Below are positions 45,701-55,052 of a DNA stretch of 64,000 nt, in pieces. Origin of the DNA: Gimesia aquarii. Lineage in GTDB: Bacteria > Planctomycetota > Planctomycetia > Planctomycetales > Planctomycetaceae. The notes below the pieces were generated by a model that was not told the DNA's origin, made no database searches, and worked only from the letters and a program-made list of their open reading frames with translations. The stretch spans positions 5,051,800 through 5,115,799 of the forward strand of contig NZ_CP037920.1 in the NCBI RefSeq assembly GCF_007748195.1, written 5' to 3'. Positions within the stretch are counted from its first letter, which is position 1, and every line of letters begins with the position of its first letter. The position numbers and the translations under genes are program-made.

Positions 45701-47501
45701 CGTATTTATCGAGAGAGATAAAGTCCGCACCGTAGCTGAGTACCCCTGCTTCCATGTAATACTGCGCAATCAGTTCCGCTTCGCGGGCAATCGCTGCACG
45801 TCCCGCATTGATACCCAGCGTATCAGTCAGATGTACGATTCCGGTTATGGGAATCGGTGTTTCAATGCCAGGAGAAGCCCAAAGGTTGAACTGCCAGCCG
45901 AACTCCACATTCGGGGCGTAACTGCTAATCGTGTAATTGATTGCCTGAATGAGTCCTGCTGCCGAGTTGTCGAACTGTGGATCGACACCCGCTTGTAACA
46001 CACCGCTGCTATAAGCCGCGCTCGTCATCGCTGTGATCGCACTGGCCGGCGCATCCGCGTTCTGCATCAGATAACCAATGAAGTCCGGTTCCAGAATCAT
46101 CTGCACCAGTTCGTCACCAGCTTCGGTGCGGATGGTATCCAGCACGAATTTCAGGTCACGGAAATAGTTTTCCATGTACGACTGACTGTTGATATGCTCA
46201 AGGTTCGTCGTATAGCTTTCGCCGGCATCAGGAATGTTGTAATAAACGAATTGCGGAATCATTCCCAGTTTGAGGCTTTCACGAAGATAACTATGCACGC
46301 GGTCTGGATCCCAACTTCGCCAGCCACTGATCGGACCGCCGTTGAGATAGATGTAGCGCGAGTCAACATATTTGTTGGTCGACGGATCACTGCTATCAAA
46401 ATCCTGCCAGAACGCCAGATCGCCTGTGGTATCTTCGCTCACTGATCCAATCGTGACATAGTCGGGTAACCCGGGCAATTCACCATTTTCTGTGCGTACA
46501 CGAACTCCAATATAGCGATCTTCACCAGATTCAACATCGGTAATCCGCACTGATGCCCGTCCCGCTTCAAGACCGGTAATCCGTAACGTATTGCCGTTAA
46601 CAATTTCAGCCTGGACCACTCGTGAGTTGCTGGTTGCAATGCTGAATTGTGCAGATTCGCTAGAAGAAGTCAGCGTGTATTCAACAGTCGCCTGATCAAT
46701 GGTGACCTGCAGCGCCTGCTCGGTGGCATCCACTCCCTCAATGCCGATCGGACTGGCACCACCAGCGATATAGACCACTTCATCGCTCAGAGTTGCGCCA
46801 ATCTCATTGCTGACCTCGACCTGATACCGAAAAACTCCGTAGTCTCTGTTTGTGATAAGCAGGCTATCTGTTTGCGGAGTCGAACTTCCCGACAAGGAGG
46901 CTTCGTAAATCAGTTCGCCATTCTCGTATAATTTCCAATGATCGGCAGGATCTCCTGCCCAGAGATTCAGAGTGACACGGAAGCCGTCGGATTCTGAAAG
47001 AACACTCACACTCGGCTTGTTCGGTGCGCCCTCTACAGGATCTGGGTCCGGGTCAGGATCTCCCGGGTTCCCATTACCTTGAAAAGCAAATCCGGTTGGC
47101 TCGCTGTGATTGCCAACCGCAACAAAGCCGATCGCCAGCGACTCGCCTGCATCGAGTGTGTTATCCCAATTCGGAGGTGTTATTCGATAGCGGCCGCCTC
47201 CGAGATTCTCAACCTCGGCGTTCCAGAGTGACTGAATTTCGCCGCTATAATCAAATTCGAGTTGCCAGTCTGTGAAGTCAATCGCTTCATCGTTAGTCAG
47301 AGTTAAGCTGGCAGTTCGTCCGGAACCCCAGTCGTTTTCGATTTGAAATTGGACATCAGGCGCGTCAGCCAGAGGATGAGCCGCGAGCATCGTTCGCACT
47401 TCGAGCGACTCGATTTGTCGTGACTTTTGAGAGCGAGACCGTCGCGGAGTAGTGTGTTGTTTAGCGAACCATTGCAGAAGATTAACGTAAATTCGTTTCA
47501 T
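42744..47501 (-). CDS. Multidomain secreted cellulase (CBM2, GH8, Calx-beta)
   Basis: 1,585 residues from ATG 47501 (a longer frame begins at 47600). N-terminal 'RQIESLEVRTMLAA' is the planctomycete export-type motif. In order: CBM2-like ('FQIENDWGSGRTASLTL', 'WQLEFDYSGEIQSLWNAEV'); a ~450-residue barrel-like domain with 'GMIPQFVYYNIPDAG' and 'MILEPDFIGYLMQN', which faintly recall GH6 motifs; Calx-beta; GH8 with general-acid Glu in 'TSEAQGYGMLI' and base Asp in 'FDGDADIAYAL'; a cadherin-like spacer ending 'TYTTVAESGG'; second Calx-beta; C-terminal CBM2-like ('FNVVNAWNSGFQGAIEI'). It would cut beta-1,4-glucans such as cellulose outside the cell. The barrel's family is not certain. Confidence 0.88.
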   Translation of the reverse strand: MKRIYVNLLQWFAKQHTTPRRSRSQKSRQIESLEVRTMLAAHPLADAPDVQFQIENDWGSGRTASLTLTNDEAIDFTDWQLEFDYSGEIQSLWNAEVENLGGGRYRITPPNWDNTLDAGESLAIGFVAVGNHSEPTGFAFQGNGNPGDPDPDPDPVEGAPNKPSVSVLSESDGFRVTLNLWAGDPADHWKLYENGELIYEASLSGSSTPQTDSLLITNRDYGVFRYQVEVSNEIGATLSDEVVYIAGGASPIGIEGVDATEQALQVTIDQATVEYTLTSSSESAQFSIATSNSRVVQAEIVNGNTLRITGLEAGRASVRITDVESGEDRYIGVRVRTENGELPGLPDYVTIGSVSEDTTGDLAFWQDFDSSDPSTNKYVDSRYIYLNGGPISGWRSWDPDRVHSYLRESLKLGMIPQFVYYNIPDAGESYTTNLEHINSQSYMENYFRDLKFVLDTIRTEAGDELVQMILEPDFIGYLMQNADAPASAITAMTSAAYSSGVLQAGVDPQFDNSAAGLIQAINYTISSYAPNVEFGWQFNLWASPGIETPIPITGIVHLTDTLGINAGRAAIAREAELIAQYYMEAGVLSYGADFISLDKYGLDAGAENGAASNPEASTWFWNNDHWHNYLLIVQTLTETTDREMVLWQIPVGHINDSLAQNPYDANGVFDPLTNTTRQYEDSAPTFFLGDTFTATGDRLEYFSSNDFGDDKLTVSGNTITWGSHIEEARAAGVRQILFGAGVGISTDSIGSEPTDDYWWITKVQEYYQNPVPLDVVVDPPDVKPFVSISGATVTEGDSGSVLATLTISLSEPATESVTVNYQTSNGTATAGEDYEAASGQVSFAIGETSKTITVRIFGDTDVEPDEQFYVTLSSPVGAVLDNSLSVATNTITNDDVSSTENDVMVTTPFETAVTISIGTSTGGDPDFGSHVQQYVSGTLFPSQYSQVQLDALVSNYYDQWKSDWLRVDPGGNGYRVVMDSSGRTTSEAQGYGMLILSHLDGYDPNAQAIFDGLFRYSRANPSVGNPNLMDWAQPDPNGNSSAFDGDADIAYALLVADAQWGSDGEINYLQEAITIINAMYDSTIGPESHLPMLGDWVNPNGSQHSQWTTRTSDFMYGHFRAFEAATQTGAWNEVITATQDVMTKLQQQSGTGLVPDFVIVDPVTGSVSPAPSGFLEVNDQHYWYNAGRVPWRLGTDAVLSGDAVSMTQAQMLSEFFQQSSGGNPSQILGGYALDGTPLNNWSDPFFRAAVGVSAMTGSDAADQAWMNAVFDSVATTHSNYYSDSVSMLTMLVMSGNFIDASSSSGESVTLQSFTQPDNGQVVDNQDGTLTYTPNTDFSGNDSFTYTTVAESGGITVTTVHVTVELFVVVVPEMSINNVTVTEGDSGTSQAVFTVSLDQPTTELVTVQFGTQNGAAIAGQDYQAASGQLVFQPGEMTKTITVSILGDTVIESNEDFRVVLNQVVGATLTSATGIGTIQDNDAPAPTAQVDFNVVNAWNSGFQGAIEIKNESSESLDGWTLEFTYDGEITDIWNAEIVSRVGNTYVIRGASWNRDIPPNGTTSFGFIGTPGGLEELLSDFSINGSPT

Positions 47502-48174
47502 CTCATCAACTCTGCAAACGCAGAGCCCTTTCAGTCTGTGCCAAGGCAGTGATTCCCCATAACGCTGAGATTCAGCGTGTGGAGAGTATAGAGTTGGCAC
47601 GAAATCAGGATCCAGATGATGCTGAAACGCGTTTGGCTCACTGTAACACTGCTATTACCGGGTGCGAGCAGAAAGCCGCAAGATAGACAGGCGGCCGATT
47701 ACTACTAACGTGCCCAGAATTAACTTGGCGCGGAAGCTGTTTCGGCCCAGGTCAAACAGCAATGTCCATGGTTTCTGATATGAGTTGAGTCTGGAACCGT
47801 TCCAGACTCAGAACTTTCTCATTTTAACAACGCAGCTGTACCCTGTGTCTAGATGTGATTTTTTACACATCTTATTTTTTTGGACTGCCAAGCAGGCACC
47901 GGATAACAGATGGTAAGAGAGCAATGAATGCGTTCTTCAGGAAAACAACGAATGAGTAGCAGAATTGACTGATTGTTTCGTTCAGTGTGTGGATCAAGAA
48001 AACGACTCTCATCTGATTCGGTCACACACTTGAAACAGCTTTTTTAAGAATCGTGAATCAATGTCAGATGCGCACAAATTGCCACAAAAGATCGTGCTTT
48101 ACTCCGAAAGCGAGCCCGTTTGAACCAAAACTGGGCACAGGGTATAGGTCAGAAAGAAGTCTCTAACCAGTTAT
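47502..48174. other. Promoter-side intergenic region of the cellulase gene
   Basis: No gene supported. It holds the minus-strand upstream region of the cellulase, the 12-bp palindrome at 47786-47810 and a T-rich stretch near 47865-47880. The DUF1501 gene ends at 48175 on the same strand, so termination must occur in this interval or the two are co-transcribed; no clear terminator was found. Confidence 0.5.
47786..47810. repeat. Perfect 12-bp palindrome
   Basis: Arms 47786-47797 and 47799-47810 (TGAGTCTGGAAC and its complement) meet around one central base. It could be a dimeric repressor site upstream of the cellulase gene or a hairpin in the DUF1501 transcript. No U-run follows on the minus strand. 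Confidence 0.85.
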
Positions 48175-49602
48175 TCAGGCGGATGTTGGCAGGAGTTCAC
48201 GAATCGGTTTGCCGAAGGGCAAGATCGCCACAGGCCGCCCCTGGAGGTCATGTAAAACATGTTCATGATCAACTCCCAGGTGACGATACACGGTGGCCCA
48301 AAGGTCATTGGGGGTCATTCGACGTTCAACAGGATATTCACCTCTGGGATTGGTTGCGCCAATAACCTGACCGGTTCGCATTCCACCACCGGAAACAAGG
48401 ACAGACATGGCCTTTGGCCAGTGATCTCGACCAGGTTGCATCACACCCGTTTGTGTTCCACGTTGTACATTGATTTTTGGAGTTCGTCCGAATTCGCCAG
48501 TGACTACGAGTAATACCTTTCGGTCCAGTCCGCGTTGATATAAATCTTCAATGAGTGCTGAAACAGCCTGGTCATAAGGTGGTAAACGCCAGTCACAGTC
48601 TTTAAACAGATGGGCATTGACGGCGTGAGAATCCCAGTTATATGCCGCTGTTTTGGGAGTTCCTTTGCCAGGATAGGGATGCTCCCAAACCATTGTGACA
48701 AACCTCACACCAGATTCGACGAGTCGTCGTCCCAAAATAGCCCGCTGGCCATAAGCATTCCAACCATAGCGATCGCGTATTTCTTTTGGTTCCTTGGAGA
48801 GATCAAATGCGTTACGCACTTTTTCACTCGTCAGCATATCGACAGCCTGGCGATTGAAGCTGTCCATTGCTTTCATCGAACCGCTTTTGTCGACATCTCG
48901 CCGAAAGTTATCAATCCCATTCAACATGGCAATCCGATCGTCCAGGCGGGCTTCCATCGAAGATTTGACTCCGATGTTTTGCACTTTGAAATCAGGAGCA
49001 CTGGGATCTCCTGCCACTATAAATGGAGTCATTGAAGCACCGAGATAAGCGGGCCCCATGGCAAAGGTATCAATTGAGGCGCGAGAGGAATCGACTTCAC
49101 TTACACAAACCGGCATTTCATTGCCATTTTTTTGTAACATCTTTTTCACAATGCTACTGACTGCAGGTGCATCATTGACAGTTCCCACTGGTGTCGCGGG
49201 AACCCGACCTGTCATTAATCGTTTATGGCCGCCTCCATGATCGGCAAACTCATGATGAATTGAACGAATCAAATTAAATTTATCGGCTACTTTGGCATGC
49301 TGTGGTAGCATTTCACAAACGTCGATACCAGGTACATTTGTGTGGATCGGGCCTAGTTCACCCCGATATTCAGCCGGCGCGCCCGGCTTCATGTCATAGG
49401 TTTCCATATGCGGAGGACCGCCGGGAAGCCAGACGAATATCACTGAAGTATCATTAAGAGAAACGCCGGCAGCCTTTGCGATTGCCTGTTGACGAAGAAT
49501 ATCAACCATCCCTAAGCCTAAGAGGCTTGATCCCCCTACTTCAAGGAACGTTCGCCGTTTCATAGGTCCCGCACAGCGGCGATTATTGGAAGTAACACTC
49601 AT
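48175..49602 (-). CDS. DUF1501 protein with twin-arginine signal
   Basis: 475 residues from ATG 49602 (preceded by a GGGAT run); 49623 and 49563 are alternatives. The N-terminus 'MKRRTFLEVGGSSLLGLG' is a Tat signal, so the folded protein is exported. The DUF1501 body has 'SVIFVWLPGGPPHMETYDMK', 'SIHHEFADHGGGHKRLMTG' and 'VTGEFGRTPKINVQRGTQTG', placing it in the alkaline-phosphatase-like superfamily with metal-binding Asp/His residues. It is divergent from the DUF1549/1553 haem protein at 49897, the usual partner in planctomycetes. Physiological role unknown. Confidence 0.93.
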   Translation of the reverse strand: MSVTSNNRRCAGPMKRRTFLEVGGSSLLGLGMVDILRQQAIAKAAGVSLNDTSVIFVWLPGGPPHMETYDMKPGAPAEYRGELGPIHTNVPGIDVCEMLPQHAKVADKFNLIRSIHHEFADHGGGHKRLMTGRVPATPVGTVNDAPAVSSIVKKMLQKNGNEMPVCVSEVDSSRASIDTFAMGPAYLGASMTPFIVAGDPSAPDFKVQNIGVKSSMEARLDDRIAMLNGIDNFRRDVDKSGSMKAMDSFNRQAVDMLTSEKVRNAFDLSKEPKEIRDRYGWNAYGQRAILGRRLVESGVRFVTMVWEHPYPGKGTPKTAAYNWDSHAVNAHLFKDCDWRLPPYDQAVSALIEDLYQRGLDRKVLLVVTGEFGRTPKINVQRGTQTGVMQPGRDHWPKAMSVLVSGGGMRTGQVIGATNPRGEYPVERRMTPNDLWATVYRHLGVDHEHVLHDLQGRPVAILPFGKPIRELLPTSA

Positions 49603-49896
49603 TCTAATCATCCCAATCGACAAAAAAACTCGTGTGGCTTTTCGTACAAGAATACATCAACGTATTGTAATGTATTCTCCATCGATTAGAATAGAAACAC
49701 AAGTTCAATTTAATTAAACAATCTCCCAAGATTAATTTTTGATATTCACAGCAAAACAATCTATTTTTCAAAGATCCTACAGCTTCGCAGCAAATTCAAA
49801 ATATTTGTTTCGAGTTTTTCTATCCTAGCCAAACACGATACATACGGTCACACTCTTAAAAAAGAATCCGTGACTCCTTAATTATCCTGCCAAAAT

Positions 49897-52419
49897 GTGA
49901 ATAAATCCATGAATTCAAAATTCGCAATCCGATTGCTTATCCCCTGTCTGGGGGCTCTATTGATTCTGAACCCTCAGCTGACCTATGCCGATCAGCTCTC
50001 AGGCTTTCTCCCAAACCAGGCGAAAACGATTGTTTTCAACGATCCGGACGCGCGGCAGCAATTATTGATCACTCTGAAAGAAAAATCAGGGGGCATTCGC
50101 GATGTGACTCGTGAAGTGCGCTATCATGTTGAGCCAGAGGGAGTTGTTCGTGTTAGTAAAACAGGCTACGTGACACCAATTGCGAATGGGCAGGCAACCA
50201 TCACCGCACAGCTCAATTCAATCACTCCCCTTGTCTTTCCTGTCCAAGTTTCTTCATTTGAAAAACAACGGGCCGTCAGTTTTTACAATGATGTCATTCC
50301 TCAACTAACTCGTGCCGGCTGCAATAGTGGTGCCTGCCATGGCACACCAGCAGGAAAAAATAACTTCCGTCTCTCATTACTTGGTTATGAACCGCGTAAT
50401 GATTTTGAATTCATCACAAAAGAATCACAAGGACGACGCGTTTCTCCAGCAGCACCCGAAACAAGTTTACTGCTCCGTAAAGCCACGGGAGGTATTCCGC
50501 ATAATGGTGGAAAACGATTTGAAAAAAATGGAGCAGAATACAATCTGATTAAACGTTGGATTCAAGAAGGGATGAAATACGATCCTGAGAACGATCCGAT
50601 TGTGGAACGAATCGAACTTTTCCCTAAAGATCGCGTACTCCCCAGACAATCGACACAGCAGCTTATTGTGATGGCATACTTTTCTGATGGGACATCGCGT
50701 GATATTACCCGCAAAGCAGAATTCAAGCCCAATCAACCCATGATGGCAGAGGTCGATGAGCATGGCGTTGTCCGTGTCAAGGAATTCACGGGAACCACGT
50801 CAGTCATGATTCGTTTTCAAGAACATGTTGCCGTATTTATGGCAACCATTCCGTTAGGTAAACCCACTCCCAATCTGCCTAAACCAAGTAATTTTATAGA
50901 TGAACACATTTTTGCAAAACTAAAGGTCTTGGGGCTGCCACCATCTGGAGAATGTGATGATGCTACCTTCCTGCGACGCACAACATTAGACATCACCGGC
51001 AGGCTTCCCACTTTAGAGCAAGCACAAGAATTTTTGTCAGATAAACGACCTGACAAACGTACTCGAAAAATTGACGACTTGTTAGATAGCACAGGGTACG
51101 CAGATTTATTTGCCGCGAAATGGGCGGGAATCTTACGTAACAAAGCGGGAGGAAATCTGGAACAGGTTGCACGAGAAACATTCGGGTTTCATGCCTGGAT
51201 TCGAAGCAGTATCTCCAGCAACAAACCCTTCGATCAATTTGTGACTGAGTTAATCACGGCCCGTGGTAAACCTGGTACCAATCCAGCCGTTTCCTGGTAC
51301 AGAGCGGTTAAAGATCCCAAAGACCAGATGTCAGATATTGCCCAGGTTTTTCTAGGCGTGCGTATTCAATGTGCACAGTGTCACCACCATCCCTATGAAA
51401 AGTGGAGTCAGGATGATTTCTATGGCTTTCAGGCATTCTTTAATACGATTGGACGCAAAGAGGTTTATAAGCTGCCTGAAGATGACATCATCTACCATAA
51501 ACGTATTGTGGCTGTTGCCAAAAATCCCAACACTGATCGCGAACTCAAACCCACGCCTCTCGACGAAGTCGCGTTGGAAATCCCTGCGCAAAGAGATCCA
51601 AGGATTGACTTATCAAATTGGATCTCTTCGCCAAAGAATCCCTTCTTCGCCAAGATGCTCGTGAATCGTTACTGGAAACATTTCTTTGGACGAGGACTTG
51701 TTGAACCGGAAGACGATATTCGGGTGACAAACCCGGCAACTCATCCAGCATTACTTAATGCTTTAGCAGATTCGTTTGTCAAATCAAATTATGATTTAAA
51801 AGAAGTCTGCCGTACTATCTGTAATAGTCGCACCTACCAACTCAGTTCATTCCCCAACGAACACAACAAAGATGACGAACAAAACTATGCACGATATTAC
51901 CCCCGCCGACTCACTGCCGAGGTAATGCTTGATGCAATGAATGATACAGCCGGCGCGAAGAATAATTTCAATCATCAACCAGTGGGAGTCCGTGCCGTCG
52001 CACTACCCGATGATTCAGCCAACCTGGAATCATTCTTTCTGCGCGTGTTCGGCCGACCGCAAATGGATACCGCTTGTGAATGCGAGCGAACAGCGAATGC
52101 TGATTTATCCCAAAGCCTGCATCTCATCAATTCCTATGCGATGCAGAAACTTCTTTCCGCTCCAGATGGAAGAGCAGCCCAGCTGGCGCGTGATAAAATG
52201 AAAGATGATCAAACCCATATTAACGAATTATATTTGCATGCCCTGTCTCGGTTACCAACACAAAACGAACTCGATACAGCATTGAAACATTTGAAGAAAA
52301 AACGAAAACAATCGAAAGCTGACCCGAAGAAGTTGTCGATGGGACAAGCTGAAAAAGATGCCTATGAAGACATTATCTGGGTTATGATTAATACAAAAGA
52401 ATTTTTATTCAACCATTAA
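49897..52419 (+). CDS. DUF1549/DUF1553 haem-type protein with Big domain
   Basis: 840 residues from GTG 49897; an ATG at 49909 starts the same signal peptide ('LIPCLGALLILNPQLTYAD'), and no ribosome site decides. A Big-like domain spans residues ~35-120; near residue 141, 'AGCNSGACHG' is the CX4CH motif of the planctomycete cytochrome-type domain. A second Big-like region lies about 245-315, then DUF1549 (about 325-530) with 'QCAQCHHHPYEKW', a CxxCH. DUF1553 (about 560-815) ends the protein. Such proteins are widespread in planctomycetes, with haem binding predicted rather than shown. Confidence 0.93.
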   Translation: MNKSMNSKFAIRLLIPCLGALLILNPQLTYADQLSGFLPNQAKTIVFNDPDARQQLLITLKEKSGGIRDVTREVRYHVEPEGVVRVSKTGYVTPIANGQATITAQLNSITPLVFPVQVSSFEKQRAVSFYNDVIPQLTRAGCNSGACHGTPAGKNNFRLSLLGYEPRNDFEFITKESQGRRVSPAAPETSLLLRKATGGIPHNGGKRFEKNGAEYNLIKRWIQEGMKYDPENDPIVERIELFPKDRVLPRQSTQQLIVMAYFSDGTSRDITRKAEFKPNQPMMAEVDEHGVVRVKEFTGTTSVMIRFQEHVAVFMATIPLGKPTPNLPKPSNFIDEHIFAKLKVLGLPPSGECDDATFLRRTTLDITGRLPTLEQAQEFLSDKRPDKRTRKIDDLLDSTGYADLFAAKWAGILRNKAGGNLEQVARETFGFHAWIRSSISSNKPFDQFVTELITARGKPGTNPAVSWYRAVKDPKDQMSDIAQVFLGVRIQCAQCHHHPYEKWSQDDFYGFQAFFNTIGRKEVYKLPEDDIIYHKRIVAVAKNPNTDRELKPTPLDEVALEIPAQRDPRIDLSNWISSPKNPFFAKMLVNRYWKHFFGRGLVEPEDDIRVTNPATHPALLNALADSFVKSNYDLKEVCRTICNSRTYQLSSFPNEHNKDDEQNYARYYPRRLTAEVMLDAMNDTAGAKNNFNHQPVGVRAVALPDDSANLESFFLRVFGRPQMDTACECERTANADLSQSLHLINSYAMQKLLSAPDGRAAQLARDKMKDDQTHINELYLHALSRLPTQNELDTALKHLKKKRKQSKADPKKLSMGQAEKDAYEDIIWVMINTKEFLFNH

Positions 52420-52425
52420 AATGTA

Positions 52426-54972
52426 ATGAATGAATTCAAAATGAACGCAATAAAACTGACACAACTTAATTTCCTTACGATGTTGGTTGCCCTGTTCTAT
52501 CAACAGGTAGTATTAGCACAATTACCAACTGCTGATTTGGCACGGGTCGAACCATTTGCAGCCTCTGCAGGAAAAAGCGTTGAAGTGACTATCAGCGGAA
52601 CGAACCTGGATGATACCACCGAACTGCGTTTTACTCACCCCGGCATCACGGCGAAACCCGTCTTATTGCCTGCAGACGATTTTTTTCCGAAAGCACGTAT
52701 CCAAGGTTCAAAATTCACTGTCACAGTGGCACAGAATGTTCCCCCTGGAATCTATGAAGCACGCGCTGTCTCTTATTTTGGACTCTCTACAGCCAGGCCC
52801 TTTGTTGTCGCTGCCGCTGATAGTCGCGAAGTGAGTGAGTCCGGAAACCACGCAACCAGAGAGACAGCGATGCCTGTTGATGTGAATTCTGTGATAACGG
52901 GCAGTGTCGCTTCACGGGGCATTGATTGGTACAAATTCAAGGCAACCGCCGGTCAACGAATATTAGTCGAAATTCTTGCTGAGCGAATTGATTCGAAGAT
53001 GGATGGCCAGATCATTGTTTATGATTCAAAAGGTCGTGAAGTAAATCGCAACCGTGACTGGTACGGTCGCGATCCTTTTATCGAAATCAACTCGAAACAG
53101 GATAACGAATTTTATGTGGCTATTTCTGATATTCTTTACCGAGGGGGAGGAAACCATTTTTATCGATTGAGCATCTCTGACAAACCTCACATCGACTTTG
53201 TTTTTCCTCCCGCAGGTGAACCGGGTTCAAAAAATATTTACACGGTATATGGTCGGAATTTACCAGGTGGTAGTTTGGGAAAATCCGTTACGCTCAACGG
53301 ACAACAACTGGAATCGCTCGAAGTCGAAATTCGAATGCCCGATGTGCCTACGCCCCCTGCCAGTTTCCAACCCGGGACTCCCAGGCAGGGTCTACTACGT
53401 GCGTCAGAGTTTCAACTCGAGAATTCCAATTCCGTTAAAATCGGTTTCGCTACCGGGCCTGTAGTGATTGAATCATCTCACTTAAATCAACAGCAGGTTA
53501 CCCTGCCAGTAGAAATCGCCGGACGTTTTGATGAACCGAACGATGAAGATGTTTTTCGATTTCGCACTGAAAAAGGAAAGACTTATTGCATCGAGGTCAT
53601 TTCCGACCGCATGCAATCTCAAGTCGATCCCGCTCTGGAAGTCCACCAGATCATGCGATCAAAAGAGGGAGTGGAAACTCTCAAAAAGGTAGCCGAGAAT
53701 GATGACCTTCCCTCTTTTTTCAGCGTTCATAATAAAGATGCAATCAACCTCAACTCGAATGATGCCTCTGTTTCTTTCGTCGCAGAACACGATGGTGATT
53801 ATGCGGTAACAGTGCTCAATCAGTTTGGCGGAGGTAGTCCAGCCGATATTTACCGTCTGGCAATTCGAGAACCCAAACCAGATTTTCAATTGATTGCTAC
53901 AACAGAACGCACCCTGCCTACCGGACGAACGGGCTATTCAGTGACTCCGCTTTTAAGAAAGGGAGCCAAATGGGGCGTCCGTATTGTCGCGCCACGCCAG
54001 GATGATTTTACTGGGGACATCGTAATTACCGCCGAGAATTTACCACAGGGAGTCACCGCGCAGCCTTTGACGCTCAGTGGAAAAACGGATCGTGGAATCC
54101 TTATCATTTCTGCTGATCCATCTGCGAAAACCTGGGCAGGTGAAATTAAAATCATTGGAAAGGCACAAATTAATCAACAACAAATTGTCCGTGAAGCAAA
54201 ATTTGCCTCTTTGATCTGGGGGCATGTCTTTTCCGATGCCATTCGAGTGCGTTCCAGGCTTACGACACGTATTCCCCTTTCCGTGAATGAACACGAAAAA
54301 GCACCTGTGATTCTGGCGCCTGTGGAAAACAAAGAATGGACTGTCGAACTCAATCAAAAACTCGAAATCCCGATCAAAATTATCAACAATGGCAAACGGA
54401 CGGGAAACCTGACAATAGAACCGCATGGTCTATTCGGGATGTTACGCAGTCCTCCTACAGTCAATATCGCGGAGAACAAAACTGAGGGAAAACTGGTGAT
54501 TGACTTTAAACCAAATGGCAATTTCAAAGCGCAAGCCGGGCGTTACCAATTTTCACTATTGGGAGTCGGCGTGACTCAATACCAGCATAATCTACAAGCA
54601 AGTAAAAAGGCTGCTGCTGAATTGAAACGCATAGAAAACCTGGTCGTACAAGTTAAGTCCGATGTAGATCGCACGAAAGCAGTTGTTGAAAAAACAAAGA
54701 CTATTCTAAATCAAGCCAAACAAAATGCAGCCCAATCCGGTTCAGAATCTGAACGACAAGCAAAATTGAAAAAGGCGCAGGCGGATTACGACACAGCACT
54801 CAAAGCGTCTAAGACGGCAGCAGCCAAACTGGTTCAGGCCGAAAAAGTGAAAACGCAATTAGCCGCAAAAGCAAAATCAACGGAATCAAAAGCATCAGCA
54901 AAAAGTAATAAATTTGCAGTCTGGTCAGATTTGATCACTGTCAATGTCAAGAAACCAGCAGACAAAAAGTAG
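52426..54972 (+). CDS. Exported PPC-domain protein
   Basis: 848 residues; ATG 52426 or 52441 (MNAIKL), six bases after the haem-type gene, so co-transcribed. Signal peptide ends near 'QQVVLAQ'. An Ig/TIG-like domain covers about 35-110 ('ASAGKSVEVTISGTNLDDTT'). Two pre-peptidase C-terminal (PPC) domains follow: about 120-245 ('GIDWYKFKATAGQRILVEI') and 350-480. The middle is beta-rich. The last ~120 residues are an Ala/Lys-rich coiled coil ('SKKAAAELKRIENLV'). It is the third member of the DUF1501/DUF1549 trio and may help anchor or bind extracellular ligands. Confidence 0.87.
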   Translation: MNEFKMNAIKLTQLNFLTMLVALFYQQVVLAQLPTADLARVEPFAASAGKSVEVTISGTNLDDTTELRFTHPGITAKPVLLPADDFFPKARIQGSKFTVTVAQNVPPGIYEARAVSYFGLSTARPFVVAAADSREVSESGNHATRETAMPVDVNSVITGSVASRGIDWYKFKATAGQRILVEILAERIDSKMDGQIIVYDSKGREVNRNRDWYGRDPFIEINSKQDNEFYVAISDILYRGGGNHFYRLSISDKPHIDFVFPPAGEPGSKNIYTVYGRNLPGGSLGKSVTLNGQQLESLEVEIRMPDVPTPPASFQPGTPRQGLLRASEFQLENSNSVKIGFATGPVVIESSHLNQQQVTLPVEIAGRFDEPNDEDVFRFRTEKGKTYCIEVISDRMQSQVDPALEVHQIMRSKEGVETLKKVAENDDLPSFFSVHNKDAINLNSNDASVSFVAEHDGDYAVTVLNQFGGGSPADIYRLAIREPKPDFQLIATTERTLPTGRTGYSVTPLLRKGAKWGVRIVAPRQDDFTGDIVITAENLPQGVTAQPLTLSGKTDRGILIISADPSAKTWAGEIKIIGKAQINQQQIVREAKFASLIWGHVFSDAIRVRSRLTTRIPLSVNEHEKAPVILAPVENKEWTVELNQKLEIPIKIINNGKRTGNLTIEPHGLFGMLRSPPTVNIAENKTEGKLVIDFKPNGNFKAQAGRYQFSLLGVGVTQYQHNLQASKKAAAELKRIENLVVQVKSDVDRTKAVVEKTKTILNQAKQNAAQSGSESERQAKLKKAQADYDTALKASKTAAAKLVQAEKVKTQLAAKAKSTESKASAKSNKFAVWSDLITVNVKKPADKK

Positions 54973-55014
54973 AGCAAAGCCAAACCAAGAAGTCAGATAC
55001 AGTAAATCGACCTG

Positions 55015-55052
55015 AATAACAGATCCTTGGGTCGTGTTATTGAAGTTTTTTA
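55015..55052 (+). terminator. Possible intrinsic terminator between convergent genes
   Basis: A seven-base AT-rich stem (55015-55021 with 55035-55041) is followed by GAAGTTTTTT. It lies between the end of the PPC-domain gene and the convergent CRTAC gene, where transcription from the left must stop. The stem is weak, so the call is tentative. Confidence 0.4.
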
